Of a DNA stretch of 64,000 nucleotides, positions 1 to 8,780 are shown in pieces. The DNA lies in NCBI RefSeq assembly GCF_021166585.1, contig NZ_JAJOZE010000004.1, positions 124,001-188,000 of the forward strand, written 5' to 3'. Position numbers and translations under genes: made by a program. The stretch is from Metabacillus kandeliae. Lineage in GTDB: Bacteria > Bacillota > Bacilli > Bacillales > Bacillaceae. Numbering within the stretch: position 1 is the first letter of the stretch; the number at the start of each line of letters is the position of its first letter. The notes beneath the pieces were generated by a model. That model made no database searches. It was not told the origin of the DNA and saw nothing but the letters and a program-made list of their open reading frames with translations.

Positions 1-467
1 CCTACAGCTTTTCAGAAGCAGGCTACGCAAAGTCCGTCTCGATTATAGAAGCAGATCCAGGAAAGCCGGCAGCTGTTTCTGAAATTCTTCTATCCAGCGG
101 AAAGCCGCTTGTTCAGTGGCGGGCAGAAGGCGGCATTTCACAAGTCTATTCCTGGCTGAATGAAGGAAGAGATCAAAATGCATGGGTGGATCTTGAAATT
201 CATCTCACAGACACCCTCTCCATCGAAGAAATCCAAAACCTGCGCAAAAACCATCCTGGTCTTATTCACATCAGGCCAATTTTCCCGCAGGAACAGCTAA
301 GCAGCGAGCCTGCAGCCAAAAAAGAAGGACTGCCGATCGACCAGCTGTTCACAAGGTTTTATGAGCGGCAGACAAACGGCGCTGTACCTGATCATGAGCT
401 CGTTAAGCTTTTCATGGAGCTTATTCATGATGAAGAAGCAAAGCCTGAGGAGGATGTTCTTTTATGA
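1..467 (+). CDS. sbcD: Exonuclease SbcD (C-terminal part, partial at window start)
   Basis: This is the C-terminal part of the SbcD nuclease subunit; the reading frame is open from base 3, so the gene starts upstream of the window. In the family, SbcD is the Mre11-like Mn-dependent nuclease that works with the SbcC ATPase to cut DNA hairpins and blocked ends. The visible part (about 154 residues) lacks the phosphoesterase motifs and corresponds to the capping and C-terminal region, beginning YSFSEAGYAKSVSII. Its TGA overlaps the ATG of sbcC (ATGA), as expected for a coupled sbcDC pair. The call rests on this junction, the C-terminal sequence and the addAB-sbcDC-yisB order known from Bacillus. 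Confidence 0.9.
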   Translation, partial: YSFSEAGYAKSVSIIEADPGKPAAVSEILLSSGKPLVQWRAEGGISQVYSWLNEGRDQNAWVDLEIHLTDTLSIEEIQNLRKNHPGLIHIRPIFPQEQLSSEPAAKKEGLPIDQLFTRFYERQTNGAVPDHELVKLFMELIHDEEAKPEEDVLL

Positions 468-3400
468 AACCCATCAGTCTCTCAATAGCAGGCCTGCACA
501 GCTTCAGAGAAAAGCAGACGATAGATTTTGAATCGCTTTGCGGCGGCGGTGTTTTTGGCATTTTCGGTCCGACAGGCAGCGGGAAATCCTCCATACTGGA
601 TGCTATGACACTCGCACTATATGGAAAAGTCGAAAGGGCTGCCAACAATACGCACGGCATTCTCAACCATGCAGAAGACAAGCTGTCTGTTTCCTACACA
701 TTTGAATTGCAGAGCGGGAAGAAGAAAAAGAGGTACACGGTTGAACGGATGTACAAGCGGGCAGATGACCAGCGTGTCAAAACATCCATTACAAGGCTTT
801 TGGATGCAACAGATGAACCCGTCGTGCTAGCAGATAAGGCAAATGAAGTGAATGAAAAAATCTATCAGCTCCTCGGATTAACGATTGATGATTTCACAAG
901 AGCTGTTGTCCTGCCGCAAGGGAAATTCGCCGAATTTTTATCCTTGAAGGGCGCTGACAGAAGACAGATGCTGCAGCGGCTGTTTCATCTTGAACAGTAC
1001 GGCGACCAGATGCTGAAAAAATTAAAGGGCAGAATGGCTGATGCGAGGGGCAGCTTTGAAGTATTGCTTGCTGAGCAGTCAGGCTTGGGCGATGCTTCCA
1101 AAGAAGCGGTGGAACAGGCTGAAAAAGAGCTGAAAGAAGCAAGTATCCTCTATAGTAAGCGATCTGATGAGTACGAGCAGTTTAAAAAGGATTTTGAAGC
1201 AAAACAGCAGCTATGGAATCTCCAGGAAGAAGAGGCACTTTACCATACACAGCTGAAGGAGCTGGAGCTGAAACAAGAAAGCATCGGGCAGCAGGCTAAA
1301 AAGCTTTCCATTGCCACAGAAGCAGAAGGTCTGCAGCCTTATGCAAAAGCGCTTTTGAAAACAGCTGAAGAGCATGAGAAGCAGAAGGAACACCTTGAGG
1401 CTGCTGAAAAGCGCCACAACCAGAGCCATGAAGAATATGTTCACACTGAAAAAGAATATGCAGCGAAAAGAGCGGAAAAGGAAAAAGAGGAGCCTTTGCT
1501 GCTTGCCAAAAAGGAAAAACTCAGTTATCTGGCAGGCATTGAAAAAGAAGTGCAGCACCATAAAAAGGATCAAGCCGAGCTTGAGCAGAAGCTGTCTGAA
1601 GCAGAAAATGCGGTATCAGCGAAGGCGAAGTCCCTTCAGGAGGTTGACAGCGTCCTGCATAAAGCAGCGGCAAGACAGCTGGAGCTGAAAGAAAAGCTTC
1701 AGAGCAGCACGGTCTCAAGCAAGCACCGGTCAAGCTTGTATAAAGCCTCTGAATGGAAAAGAGAATATAACAGGCTTGAAGAACAGGAAAAAGAAACGGC
1801 TTCAGCAGCAGCCAAGAAAAAGGCTGCGCTCGCAGAAATAGAAGAAAAGCTTGCAAGCGCCAAAAAGGCGGAAGAGTCAAACCAGATCAGACTCGCAGAG
1901 CACTTTTCAGGGCTGCAGGATTTGTATCATGGTGCTGCAGCAAGAAAAAGAGAGGCAGAGCACTTTCTGAACACAGCAGCAAAGCTGATCACAGGAGAAA
2001 AGGAGAAGCTTGAACAGCTCCGCACAAGCGGCCTTGCCGTTCAGCTGGCAGAGCAGCTGAAGGACGGAGAATCCTGTCCGGTATGCGGCTCCGTTCATCA
2101 CCCGTCACCGGCTGACTACAAAGAGGAGCAGCATTCAGGAGAAGAATTGGCTGTGCTTGAACAGCTGCTGGAAACAAGCAGAGAAGAAATGCATGCAGCA
2201 GACAGACTGCTCGTCCAGCTGGAGTCCCTTTCAAGCCGCCTTGTCGGAAGCTATCCTTTTTTAGCAGAAACAAACAGAGCGCATTCTGTGAAAGAACCTG
2301 AACCTATCGATGGAGAAGATTTGAAGGAAGCAGTCCGGCTGCTCCGGATCGAAGAGAAAAGCCTTGCCCAGGACTATCTCTCCCTGCAGGATACGATCAA
2401 TTCCCAAGTATCTGCTTTTGAAGCTGTGAAGCACATGCCTGCCCAGCTTCAGGAAAAACAAGCGTTTCTGAAAGAAGAAATTGCTGAATGGGATGAAAAG
2501 GCGAAGGCAGCTCTTTTACAAAAGCAGGAGATTGAAAAAGGCTGGAAAGAAAATATTCCGGACATCGTTCTCAAGCATGTGGAAGATTTGCTGAAGGAGA
2601 TGGAGGAAAAAGATCTGGCTGCAGAGGATGCCAGAAACAGACTTGATACAAGCGTCGGATTTATTGAGCAAAAGGAAGCGGAACGGAAAAGGCTGCACGA
2701 GGAAGAGGCAGCGGCAGCGAAAACGCAGATCGCACTGAATGAACAGCTGAAGGCAAAGAAAGAGCAGATTCAGGGTAAAAACAGGCTGCTTCAGGAAGTA
2801 GATGGTAGCAGCTCCATCACAAAGCAGCTGGAAGACACCCTTGCAGCGCTTGAAAAGCTTTCGGCAGCTGAAAAGCAATGGTATCAAAAGTGGCAGGAAA
2901 AAAGTGAACTGCACCGCAGAGCGGAAAGCGAAAAAGCTTCTGCTGAAAAAAGATATGCAGACCTTGAGGAAAGGCTTCAGGAGGCGGGATCTGCCTGGAA
3001 AGAGAAGACAGCTGACACCTTTATTAAAGAGCCGGAAGAAGCAGCGCGCTACTTGATGTCTTCTGATGAGAAGCAGAGGATTCAAGCAGAAATCGAAGCA
3101 TTTACGGATAAAGGCAAACAGGTGAAGGCAGACTTAAAACGTATTGCGGACAAACGCGCAGGACAGACTCTTACAGAAGAAGCGTGGAAAGAAGCGAATG
3201 CTGTCAAATCCGAAATGGAACTGCTTTTGAATGAAGCAGCTGAAGCGAGAGGAGCAGCTGCGAGAAGCTGCCAGATGCTCTCTGGAAAGCATGAACGGTA
3301 CAACGAGATTCAAAAAGAGCTGGAAGAAAAAGGCGAACTGCTGTCTAGGCTTGAAAAGCTGCAGGCTGTTTTTAAAGGAAACAGCTTTGTGGAATATATA

Positions 3401-3850
3401 GCAGAAGAGCAGCTGGAGCAGGTGAGCAGAGATGCTTCAGCGCGCCTCGGTCTTTTAACAAGGCAGCGCTATGCGATTGAAGTCGATTCCCAAGGAGGCT
3501 TCATCATGCGGGATGATGCGAACGGCGGTGTCAGAAGACCTGTATCAAGCCTTTCTGGCGGGGAAACGTTCATGACTTCCTTGGCGCTTGCCCTGTCGCT
3601 TTCCTCACAGATTCAGCTCAGAGGAGAATACCCGCTCCAATTTTTCTTCCTTGATGAAGGCTTTGGCACACTGGATTCAGAACTCCTTGACACAGTTGTC
3701 ACAGCGCTTGAAAAACTGCAGTCAGCCAATTTGTCAGTCGGAGTCATCAGCCACGTGCAGGAATTAAGAGCAAGGCTGCCGAAGAAGCTGTCGGTTACCC
3801 CTGCAGAGCCTGCAGGAAAAGGGACCTCTGTCCAGCTTGAAATACTATAA
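464..3850 (+). CDS. sbcC: Exonuclease subunit SbcC (Rad50-like SMC ATPase)
   Basis: SbcC is the Rad50-like partner of SbcD; the complex is an ATP-dependent double-strand exonuclease and hairpin endonuclease. The 1128-residue protein has the full SMC layout: Walker A GPTGSGKSS at residues 35-43, two long coiled-coil arms rich in E, K, A and Q, a zinc hook CPVC at about 538-541 in the middle, then the ABC signature LSGGE near 1030 and Walker B FFFLDEGFGTLD near 1060. The length is normal for the family. The start overlaps the sbcD stop by four bases, so translation is probably coupled. It is followed 14 bases later by yisB. Confidence 0.97.
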   Translation: MKPISLSIAGLHSFREKQTIDFESLCGGGVFGIFGPTGSGKSSILDAMTLALYGKVERAANNTHGILNHAEDKLSVSYTFELQSGKKKKRYTVERMYKRADDQRVKTSITRLLDATDEPVVLADKANEVNEKIYQLLGLTIDDFTRAVVLPQGKFAEFLSLKGADRRQMLQRLFHLEQYGDQMLKKLKGRMADARGSFEVLLAEQSGLGDASKEAVEQAEKELKEASILYSKRSDEYEQFKKDFEAKQQLWNLQEEEALYHTQLKELELKQESIGQQAKKLSIATEAEGLQPYAKALLKTAEEHEKQKEHLEAAEKRHNQSHEEYVHTEKEYAAKRAEKEKEEPLLLAKKEKLSYLAGIEKEVQHHKKDQAELEQKLSEAENAVSAKAKSLQEVDSVLHKAAARQLELKEKLQSSTVSSKHRSSLYKASEWKREYNRLEEQEKETASAAAKKKAALAEIEEKLASAKKAEESNQIRLAEHFSGLQDLYHGAAARKREAEHFLNTAAKLITGEKEKLEQLRTSGLAVQLAEQLKDGESCPVCGSVHHPSPADYKEEQHSGEELAVLEQLLETSREEMHAADRLLVQLESLSSRLVGSYPFLAETNRAHSVKEPEPIDGEDLKEAVRLLRIEEKSLAQDYLSLQDTINSQVSAFEAVKHMPAQLQEKQAFLKEEIAEWDEKAKAALLQKQEIEKGWKENIPDIVLKHVEDLLKEMEEKDLAAEDARNRLDTSVGFIEQKEAERKRLHEEEAAAAKTQIALNEQLKAKKEQIQGKNRLLQEVDGSSSITKQLEDTLAALEKLSAAEKQWYQKWQEKSELHRRAESEKASAEKRYADLEERLQEAGSAWKEKTADTFIKEPEEAARYLMSSDEKQRIQAEIEAFTDKGKQVKADLKRIADKRAGQTLTEEAWKEANAVKSEMELLLNEAAEARGAAARSCQMLSGKHERYNEIQKELEEKGELLSRLEKLQAVFKGNSFVEYIAEEQLEQVSRDASARLGLLTRQRYAIEVDSQGGFIMRDDANGGVRRPVSSLSGGETFMTSLALALSLSSQIQLRGEYPLQFFFLDEGFGTLDSELLDTVVTALEKLQSANLSVGVISHVQELRARLPKKLSVTPAEPAGKGTSVQLEIL

Positions 3851-3864
3851 GGAGAAGGGCATCT

Positions 3865-4164
3865 ATGGGCAAAACATTGATCGGAACATGCGAGCTTTGC
3901 GGCAGAAAAGAGGCAGAACTGACGATTCACCATCTGACACCAAAGGAGATGGGCGGCACGTTTCTGCCGACTGCCGGCCTTTGCATCCCCTGCCATAAGC
4001 AAATTCATGCCTATTATACGAATGATGAGCTTGCTGCAAGGCTGAATACGATTGAAGATCTCAGACGCGATCCGAAGATTGCCAAATACATCAAATGGAT
4101 CAGAAAGCAGCCTGCTTCAAAGCTTGTGAGAACGAAAAAATCAAAGGAAAGAAAACGCCGCTGA
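3865..4164 (+). CDS. yisB: HNH-type nuclease-fold protein YisB
   Basis: A 99-residue protein with an HNH-like zinc fold: CELCGRKE near the N terminus, then LTIHHLTPKE and a second CIPCH motif, so two Cys pairs surround the His-His of the nuclease core. The C terminus is basic (KSKERKRR) and may contact nucleic acid. It sits directly after sbcC with ribosome site AAGGAGAAGG, as YisB does in B. subtilis. HNH folds usually cut DNA; a role alongside SbcCD is suggested only by position. A hairpin terminator follows. Confidence 0.85.
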   Translation: MGKTLIGTCELCGRKEAELTIHHLTPKEMGGTFLPTAGLCIPCHKQIHAYYTNDELAARLNTIEDLRRDPKIAKYIKWIRKQPASKLVRTKKSKERKRR

Positions 4165-4182
4165 AAAAAGCGCAGCACAGCA

Positions 4183-4208
4183 AAAAGGCCCGAAGCTTCG
4201 GGCCTTTT
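4183..4208. terminator. Bidirectional terminator between yisB and gerPF
   Basis: Perfect palindrome AAAAGGCCCGAAGCTTCGGG with complementary CCTTTT ending; flanked by A-runs and T-runs, so it can end the converging sbcDC-yisB and gerP transcripts. Confidence 0.85.
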
Positions 4209-4212
4209 CCTA

Positions 4213-4434
4213 TTATCCGTTTCCAGCAATATCCTGATCGGATACATCCGGATCGATCATATTTGTCGCGCTGATTCCATTATTCAGCACCCAAAAATCT
4301 CCAACATTTCCTGCACCTGAGCCAGACGCTGTTTTACTGGATGTCTTTGGAGAAATATAAAATGTATCACCGAAGTTTACCACGCCGCCCGTTGATACAG
4401 TATTAATCTTAATAGGTCCCACAATTGCAGGCAT
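4213..4434 (-). CDS. gerPF: Spore germination protein GerPF
   Basis: Last gene of the gerP operon, 73 residues, starting MPAIVGPIKINTVSTGG. GerP proteins are small spore-coat proteins made in the mother cell that let nutrient germinants pass through the coat to inner-membrane receptors. GerPF and GerPA are sister proteins sharing the MPAIVG start and the DIAGNG/PIAGNL end; both are visible here. An in-frame upstream ATG would add four residues (MLPA), but the MPAIVG start is conserved in the family and has AAAGGA upstream. It lies 60 bases after gerPE. Confidence 0.95.
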   Translation of the reverse strand: MPAIVGPIKINTVSTGGVVNFGDTFYISPKTSSKTASGSGAGNVGDFWVLNNGISATNMIDPDVSDQDIAGNG

Positions 4435-4494
4435 GGCAGGCAACATCCTTTGCTTCTTCTGACGTATCTTTTTTACTATATTCAAATGCCCTCT

Positions 4495-4869
4495 TTATGG
4501 TTCATCCACTTGAAGAAGCTGGCGCGTATGCTTGATTCTTGCTTCAGCGTCAATAAAATTAGTGGAGCCGATATGAAAAATGGATGCTGTAGAAACACCA
4601 AGAATTTTCACGTACTGAGCATTAATCGCTGCATTTTCATTAATGATGCAGGTCCTGACAAATTCGCTTCTCACAGGAACAGGAAGCGGGAGAGAGAAGA
4701 TTTCGAACTGATTCAAATCCCCTTCGCCGTCAAAAAAAATTTCTGCTTCCCTTTGTACGGCAAAGACTCTTGTGCGCGGGGTTATTTTAGAAGAATCGCC
4801 GATATTGAAAACAGATGCAATTCCAACGACATTCACATAGGCTGTTTTCACAACAGAAAGCCGTCTCAT
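4495..4869 (-). CDS. gerPE: Spore germination protein GerPE
   Basis: A 124-residue GerPE homologue beginning MRRLSVVKTAYVNVVGIA. It contains the short motif family shared by GerP proteins (SVFNIGDS and a second SIFHIGST), suggesting two copies of a small beta unit. Its ATG overlaps the gerPD stop by one base (TAATG), so it is probably translated by reinitiation after gerPD; only a weak AAAGG precedes it. The role is coat permeability during germination, inferred from the family. Confidence 0.93.
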   Translation of the reverse strand: MRRLSVVKTAYVNVVGIASVFNIGDSSKITPRTRVFAVQREAEIFFDGEGDLNQFEIFSLPLPVPVRSEFVRTCIINENAAINAQYVKILGVSTASIFHIGSTNFIDAEARIKHTRQLLQVDEP

Positions 4870-5048
4870 TACCTTTGAACAGCAATCGGAACAAATGGCC
4901 CGATAATCAATGCTTCAGGAGGTGTGTCAAAAACGGAGGACAAGGCAATGTTTTCTGTATCGCCGATAAGAAAAACAGAGGATGAGGCAACAGCGGTTAC
5001 TTTTATAAAGGACACATTCAAACCGCAGTTTACAACGGTGAAATTCAT
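4869..5048 (-). CDS. gerPD: Spore germination protein GerPD
   Basis: A 59-residue gene, shorter than typical gene-finder cut-offs. Translation gives MNFTVVNCGLNVSFIKVTAV and ends PFVPIAVQR, with the GerP-type SVFLIGDTENI motif at about residues 25-35. The start has a strong ribosome site (AAAGGAGG) and overlaps the gerPC stop by four bases (ATGA); the stop overlaps the gerPE start. Size and place match GerPD. Function is taken from the family (spore coat permeability to germinants). Confidence 0.93.
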   Translation of the reverse strand: MNFTVVNCGLNVSFIKVTAVASSSVFLIGDTENIALSSVFDTPPEALIIGPFVPIAVQR

Positions 5049-5662
5049 GATGTTCCTCCTTTAAAATCAGCCGGCAGGTATTTGATAAACATATCAATGG
5101 ACTGATTGATTTCGCTTTTGATCTTTTCCACAATCGGATCAAGCTCTGTATCGGCAGCAGACGGATCCTTTAAATTAACATCTTTGAGATAATGTGTGAT
5201 CCGGCTGTCGAGCTGCTTTGTAATATCTTCAATAATCATATTCCGGTGCCCTTCATCAAGCTTTTTGCCGTAGCGCTTTTCAAGCTCTTCCACAGTATGG
5301 ATGGAGTCCTCGCTCAGATAGGCAAGGAGCTGATCCCTTGCCTGATCAAAAATATCATTCGAATGCTCCCGCTGAAGAACACCGACATGCTGTCCCTTTT
5401 GAATTACTTCAAAATTTTCAATAGGCTCAGGATCAGAAGGATTCAGCCCGATGTTCAATGTCCCTTCAAGTGTCTGCACCTTCAGCTGGTCAAAGTTATA
5501 GGAAATCTGATCAATACTGGTTGTTGGCCGGCCCTTTATTTCCTGCATGTCACGGTTCAGCTGCTGCAGCATCATTTCAAGTCCCTGAATTTGACGTTCC
5601 TGCCGCTCCAGCATAGCCATAAGATGCTGAAAATAAGTAGCCCAGTCATAGCTATAGTACAT
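5045..5662 (-). CDS. gerPC: Spore germination protein GerPC
   Basis: A 205-residue GerPC homologue, the largest GerP protein. It begins MYYSYDWATYFQHL and has an N-terminal coiled-coil stretch (about residues 10-45, MLERQERQIQGLEMMLQQLN) followed by an acidic mixed region; the family is needed for coat permeability and GerPC helps place the other GerP proteins. The start has GAGAGGTG upstream. It is separated from gerPB by 267 bases that hold a dispersed repeat, whereas the other gerP genes are tightly packed, so its transcription from the gerPA promoter must pass that repeat. Confidence 0.93.
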   Translation of the reverse strand: MYYSYDWATYFQHLMAMLERQERQIQGLEMMLQQLNRDMQEIKGRPTTSIDQISYNFDQLKVQTLEGTLNIGLNPSDPEPIENFEVIQKGQHVGVLQREHSNDIFDQARDQLLAYLSEDSIHTVEELEKRYGKKLDEGHRNMIIEDITKQLDSRITHYLKDVNLKDPSAADTELDPIVEKIKSEINQSIDMFIKYLPADFKGGTS

Positions 5663-5763
5663 GCCGCAGCACCTCTCTTATCAAGCACAAACTGATGAAT
5701 ACTTCATTATATGCTTGGCAAAAGACGGATAAGCCTATCAATTTTGCTTGGATTTCCTCTAGA

Positions 5764-5926
5764 GCTTGTCAGGGCTGAACGAGCGGTCTCCGCTTTTCTG
5801 ATTGTCCAGCTGCGACCGCTAGCCCCTCGAGGTCATAAGCCGCTCATCCAGGGAAAGGAAAGGTCGCCTTTCCCCGGCTGATCGTCTTATGCTTGTCGGG
5901 GCTGAACGAGCGGTCTCCGCTTTTCT
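5764..5926. repeat. Dispersed intergenic repeat (family A) inside the gerP operon
   Basis: The same 36-base arm occurs twice in direct orientation (5764-5799 and 5891-5926) with one mismatch; it contains GGGCTGAACGAGCGGTCTCC. Between the arms is a hairpin-forming centre with AAAGGAAAGG and CCTTTCC. Related copies lie at 12533-12684, 25616-25660 and 37185-37270. This copy fills most of the gerPB-gerPC gap. Confidence 0.8.
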
Positions 5927-5929
5927 TTA

Positions 5930-6139
5930 TCAACGGCCAAATGCCGCAAGAGGAACCGCAGGCTGGGACATGCTTCGTCTTCTGGCAGGAGGAGCCGGTT
6001 CAAAGAATCCACCGGTGTTGTAAAGGTTTGATAAGGGTCTGATATAGCCGGCACTGCCGATTTGAAATACAGAAGAGTTGTTAATTCCGCCGATTTTTAT
6101 ATAGTTAATGTGAATGGTTTGGGTGATATAGAAATTCAA
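5930..6139 (-). CDS. gerPB: Spore germination protein GerPB
   Basis: A 69-residue GerPB homologue with a TTG start and AGGAGTG upstream. It begins MNFYITQTIHINYIKIGG and carries the GerP-type SSVFQIGSAG motif; the C-terminal third is rich in P, R and A. It is 12 bases after gerPA and before the repeat that splits the operon. It acts in the spore coat with the other GerP proteins, by family. Confidence 0.93.
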   Translation of the reverse strand: MNFYITQTIHINYIKIGGINNSSVFQIGSAGYIRPLSNLYNTGGFFEPAPPARRRSMSQPAVPLAAFGR

Positions 6140-6151
6140 TAAACATCACTC

Positions 6152-6373
6152 CTATAGATTTCCGGCTATTGGCTGATCAATGGCATTGTTGTCATACGTA
6201 TTTGTTACACTGTTCTGGTTATAGATGGTGAGATCATCGCCGGTTACGAAAGAACCGGCACCGGAAAAAGTCTTCACATCACTGACAGGGGAAATATTTA
6301 AAACATCGCCGATATGCAGTATGCTTGATGTACCGATGCTGTTCACCTTGAAAATTCCAACAATAGCAGGCAT
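6152..6373 (-). CDS. gerPA: Spore germination protein GerPA
   Basis: First gene of the operon, 73 residues, starting [17 protein letters not shown] and ending DQPIAGNL, the pattern shared with Ger[16 protein letters not shown] is the family motif. An AAAGGATG ribosome site precedes it. The gerP operon is expected to be made late in the mother cell (sigma-K in B. subtilis); I found no confident sigma-K promoter in the 117 bases upstream. Acts in spore coat permeability to germinants. Confidence 0.94.
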   Translation of the reverse strand: MPAIVGIFKVNSIGTSSILHIGDVLNISPVSDVKTFSGAGSFVTGDDLTIYNQNSVTNTYDNNAIDQPIAGNL

Positions 6374-6490
6374 ATAAAAACATCCTTTTCTTTTTGCCGT
6401 AATAAGGGGAAATGACGCCTATAATCAATAAATGAAGTTCAGCATGGAATTATGATTGCTTTAAAACGGTGAGAGAGGAATGGGAAGGGT

Positions 6491-7642
6491 TTGATCAGTC
6501 AAAAAGAGGAGAACCGGCTGCTTTCGCTCGATGTTTTAAGAGGAGCAGCACTGTTCGGTATTCTGCTTGTCAATATTTATGGGTTTGCAGGGCCGATGCT
6601 GTACAAGCCAGCTCTTTCATCAGGCCTTGAGGGCAGCAGCAAAGTTTATGCCATCCTGACGGCTATTTTTGCGCAAGGCAGTTTTTATCCAATGTTTGCC
6701 CTGCTTTTTGGGGCAGGGACGCATTATTTTTATAAAAAGCACGGCAGGGCATTTAGAAAGTATTACAGCAGAAGGCTTGCCGGGCTGCTGCTGTTCGGTT
6801 TGTTTCATGTGCTTTTCCTTTGGTATGGTGATATCCTGCTGACTTATGCAGCTGCAGGGGTGTTTCTCCTGTTCTTTGCAGGCCGTTCCAAAGCCGTGCT
6901 TTTAGGATCGGGTATCATTTTATTTTCTGTCCCAAACGTTCTGATGCTTTTACTGTACAGCCTGGCCGGGGCTTTTAATTCTGAAAGTTTGGCGCTGCAA
7001 ACCGATAATGCCGGGATCCGGAATTCGCTCGATGCTTATTCTCATGGCTCCCTGATGGATATAGCCGGCCAAAGACTGCAGGACTGGTTTTATGGAAACC
7101 ATCCGGGTATAGCCGTGTTTCTGATTCTGGCTGTGCTGCCTTTCTTTTTGCTTGGAATGTATGCTGCGTGCAAGGGGTGGTTTGAAAATCATCTGGAAAA
7201 GCGGGTGATCAGGGAACTTCGTTTGATCATGCTGTTTTCTGGTTCAGCCGGGATGCTGCTGAAAACAGCTCCTTATTATCTGGGGGAAAATGCGCTGACG
7301 GTTCATCTGCAGCTGTTTGTCGGTGGGCCGCTGCTTGCTTTGTTTTATACAGGGCTTATCCTGTTCAGTCTTCAGAAAAAAGAGCTGCCGGCAGTCCTCG
7401 TTTCAGCAGCTTTTTTAGGAAAAGCTTCCCTTACCTGCTATCTCATGCAGTCTTTTTTGCTGGGAATGCTGTTTTATCCTTATGGGCTTGGACTTTACGG
7501 AAAGCAGGATCCGCTTTTTCTATTCGGCGCTGCCTTCCTTATCTATATCTGCCAAGCAGGAATGATGAGGCTTTGGCTCAAAAAACACCGGTACGGGCCT
7601 ATCGAAAAACTGTGGAGGCTCTGGACTTACCGAGCCTTTTGA
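6491..7642 (+). CDS. DUF418 (YeiB-family) multi-pass membrane protein
   Basis: A 383-residue membrane protein with about ten hydrophobic segments. The N-terminal LSLDVLRGAALFGILLVNI is the hallmark of the DUF418/YeiB family, and the C-terminal half is the DUF418 part (YLMQSFLLGMLFYPYGLGLYG). Members resemble membrane acyltransferases but their substrate is unknown. The start is TTG at 6491, after GGGAAGGG; the only nearby ATG (6480) runs into a stop at once. Its last 16 bases overlap the converging yisI gene. Confidence 0.85.
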   Translation: MISQKEENRLLSLDVLRGAALFGILLVNIYGFAGPMLYKPALSSGLEGSSKVYAILTAIFAQGSFYPMFALLFGAGTHYFYKKHGRAFRKYYSRRLAGLLLFGLFHVLFLWYGDILLTYAAAGVFLLFFAGRSKAVLLGSGIILFSVPNVLMLLLYSLAGAFNSESLALQTDNAGIRNSLDAYSHGSLMDIAGQRLQDWFYGNHPGIAVFLILAVLPFFLLGMYAACKGWFENHLEKRVIRELRLIMLFSGSAGMLLKTAPYYLGENALTVHLQLFVGGPLLALFYTGLILFSLQKKELPAVLVSAAFLGKASLTCYLMQSFLLGMLFYPYGLGLYGKQDPLFLFGAAFLIYICQAGMMRLWLKKHRYGPIEKLWRLWTYRAF

Positions 7643-7800
7643 TTTTGGGGCGGCGCACTGTATTTTGACTGCAGCTTAATTTCTTTCAGCAAAAGCTCAT
7701 CCAGCTCCTGGCTGCATGCGATGGTCGCTTTGGCGTTTAGGCCGTACAGCCGGGCTGTATCAATCAAATCTTTTCTTTTTGCTTCAATTTCATTAACCAT
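7627..7800 (-). CDS. yisI: Spo0E-like aspartyl-phosphate phosphatase (YisI type)
   Basis: A 57-residue gene on the minus strand with ribosome site GGAGAG. Translation reads MVNEIEAKRKDLIDTARLYG and then the family signature SQELDELLLKE at residues 30-40. Spo0E-family proteins remove phosphate from Spo0A~P and so delay entry into sporulation; the SQELD core supplies the acting residues. In B. subtilis yisI lies beside gerP, as here. It converges on the DUF418 gene and overlaps it by 16 bases. Confidence 0.88.
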   Translation of the reverse strand: MVNEIEAKRKDLIDTARLYGLNAKATIACSQELDELLLKEIKLQSKYSAPPQNQKAR

Positions 7801-7946
7801 TTACTCTCCAACTTTCAATAAAAATGCATATCAATAAGGATGGAACTGGAAATGAACAAACCTATTATACAACGAAAAATGAACTTGTCTTCATTTTCGC
7901 TAAAATTACCAATAAACTTACATCTTTCAACAGAAAGGAGGATACT

Positions 7947-8780
7947 ATGCTAGTTTCACATAAAACACCGAGGGCTTTTTTAAACAAAACTGGCGGGTTT
8001 CTCGAAGGCTATGAATATACGCTGAACCCTTATACAGGCTGTGCCTTTGGCTGCAAATACTGTTATGTCAGAAAGCTCCCTGTGTCTCTTTTCAGAAAAG
8101 AGGAATGGGGTACATGGGTAGATGTGAAAGAAGCTTTAAATGGCCCGTTTTTAAGAGAGTTAGAGAGGGCCAGAAAGAAGGGCCCGGTCAGAATTTTTAT
8201 GTCCTCCAGCACAGATCCGTATCAGGGGATCGAAAGCAAAGAGCTTGTCACAAGAAAGCTTCTCGAAACCATGGCTGAGTTCCAGCCGGACTTTCTTTTT
8301 GTCCAGACAAGAAGTCCGCTTGCAGCAAGAGACATAGATTTGTTTAAAGTATTCGGCAGCAGGATATTGGTTAGTATGACCATTGAGACAGACAGAGAGG
8401 ACATGCGAAAACTGTTTTCGCCTGGTGCTCCACCGCTAAAGGCACGAATGAATGCACTGAAGGAGATAAAGGAAAATGGCATACCTGCTCAGGCAGCGGT
8501 TGCACCTGTTCTCCCTTTTGCCGATGGTTTTCCTGACCGCTTGAAGCAGATAACAGACAGGGTGTGCATCGATGATCTTTTTTTAGGGGACGGAGCGAAC
8601 GGCAGACGCTCAGAAAGCCTTGGAATGAAAGAGCTGTTCCAAAAGGCAGAGGCGGAAGAGTGGTATAGCCGGAACCAGCTGGCACAGGTTATAACAGCCT
8701 TTGAAAAGGTATTTTCTACTGAGAATGTAAAAGTAAACAAAGAAGGGTTTATTCCTTTTCATAAGGACATTCAGCCATGA
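7947..8780 (+). CDS. Radical SAM protein, spore photoproduct lyase-related family
   Basis: A 277-residue radical SAM protein. The 4Fe-4S motif CAFGCKYC is at residues 32-39 (CxxxCxxC), preceded by NPYTG, the pattern of the SPL-like (Rv2578c-type) subfamily; SSSTDPYQ and VQTRSPL follow in the TIM barrel. The start at 7947 has a perfect AAAGGAGG; an in-frame ATG at 7824 would add 41 residues unlike the family. It overlaps the TatD-like gene by four bases (ATGA). The exact substrate is unknown; DNA repair is one option but not shown. Confidence 0.85.
   Translation: MLVSHKTPRAFLNKTGGFLEGYEYTLNPYTGCAFGCKYCYVRKLPVSLFRKEEWGTWVDVKEALNGPFLRELERARKKGPVRIFMSSSTDPYQGIESKELVTRKLLETMAEFQPDFLFVQTRSPLAARDIDLFKVFGSRILVSMTIETDREDMRKLFSPGAPPLKARMNALKEIKENGIPAQAAVAPVLPFADGFPDRLKQITDRVCIDDLFLGDGANGRRSESLGMKELFQKAEAEEWYSRNQLAQVITAFEKVFSTENVKVNKEGFIPFHKDIQP

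Noticed and set aside
6374-6490. Possible sigma-K promoter for gerP (CATAATTCC preceded by AC)
   Set aside because: The -35 to -10 spacing is about 14 bases instead of 16-17 and the -10 lacks the final TA.
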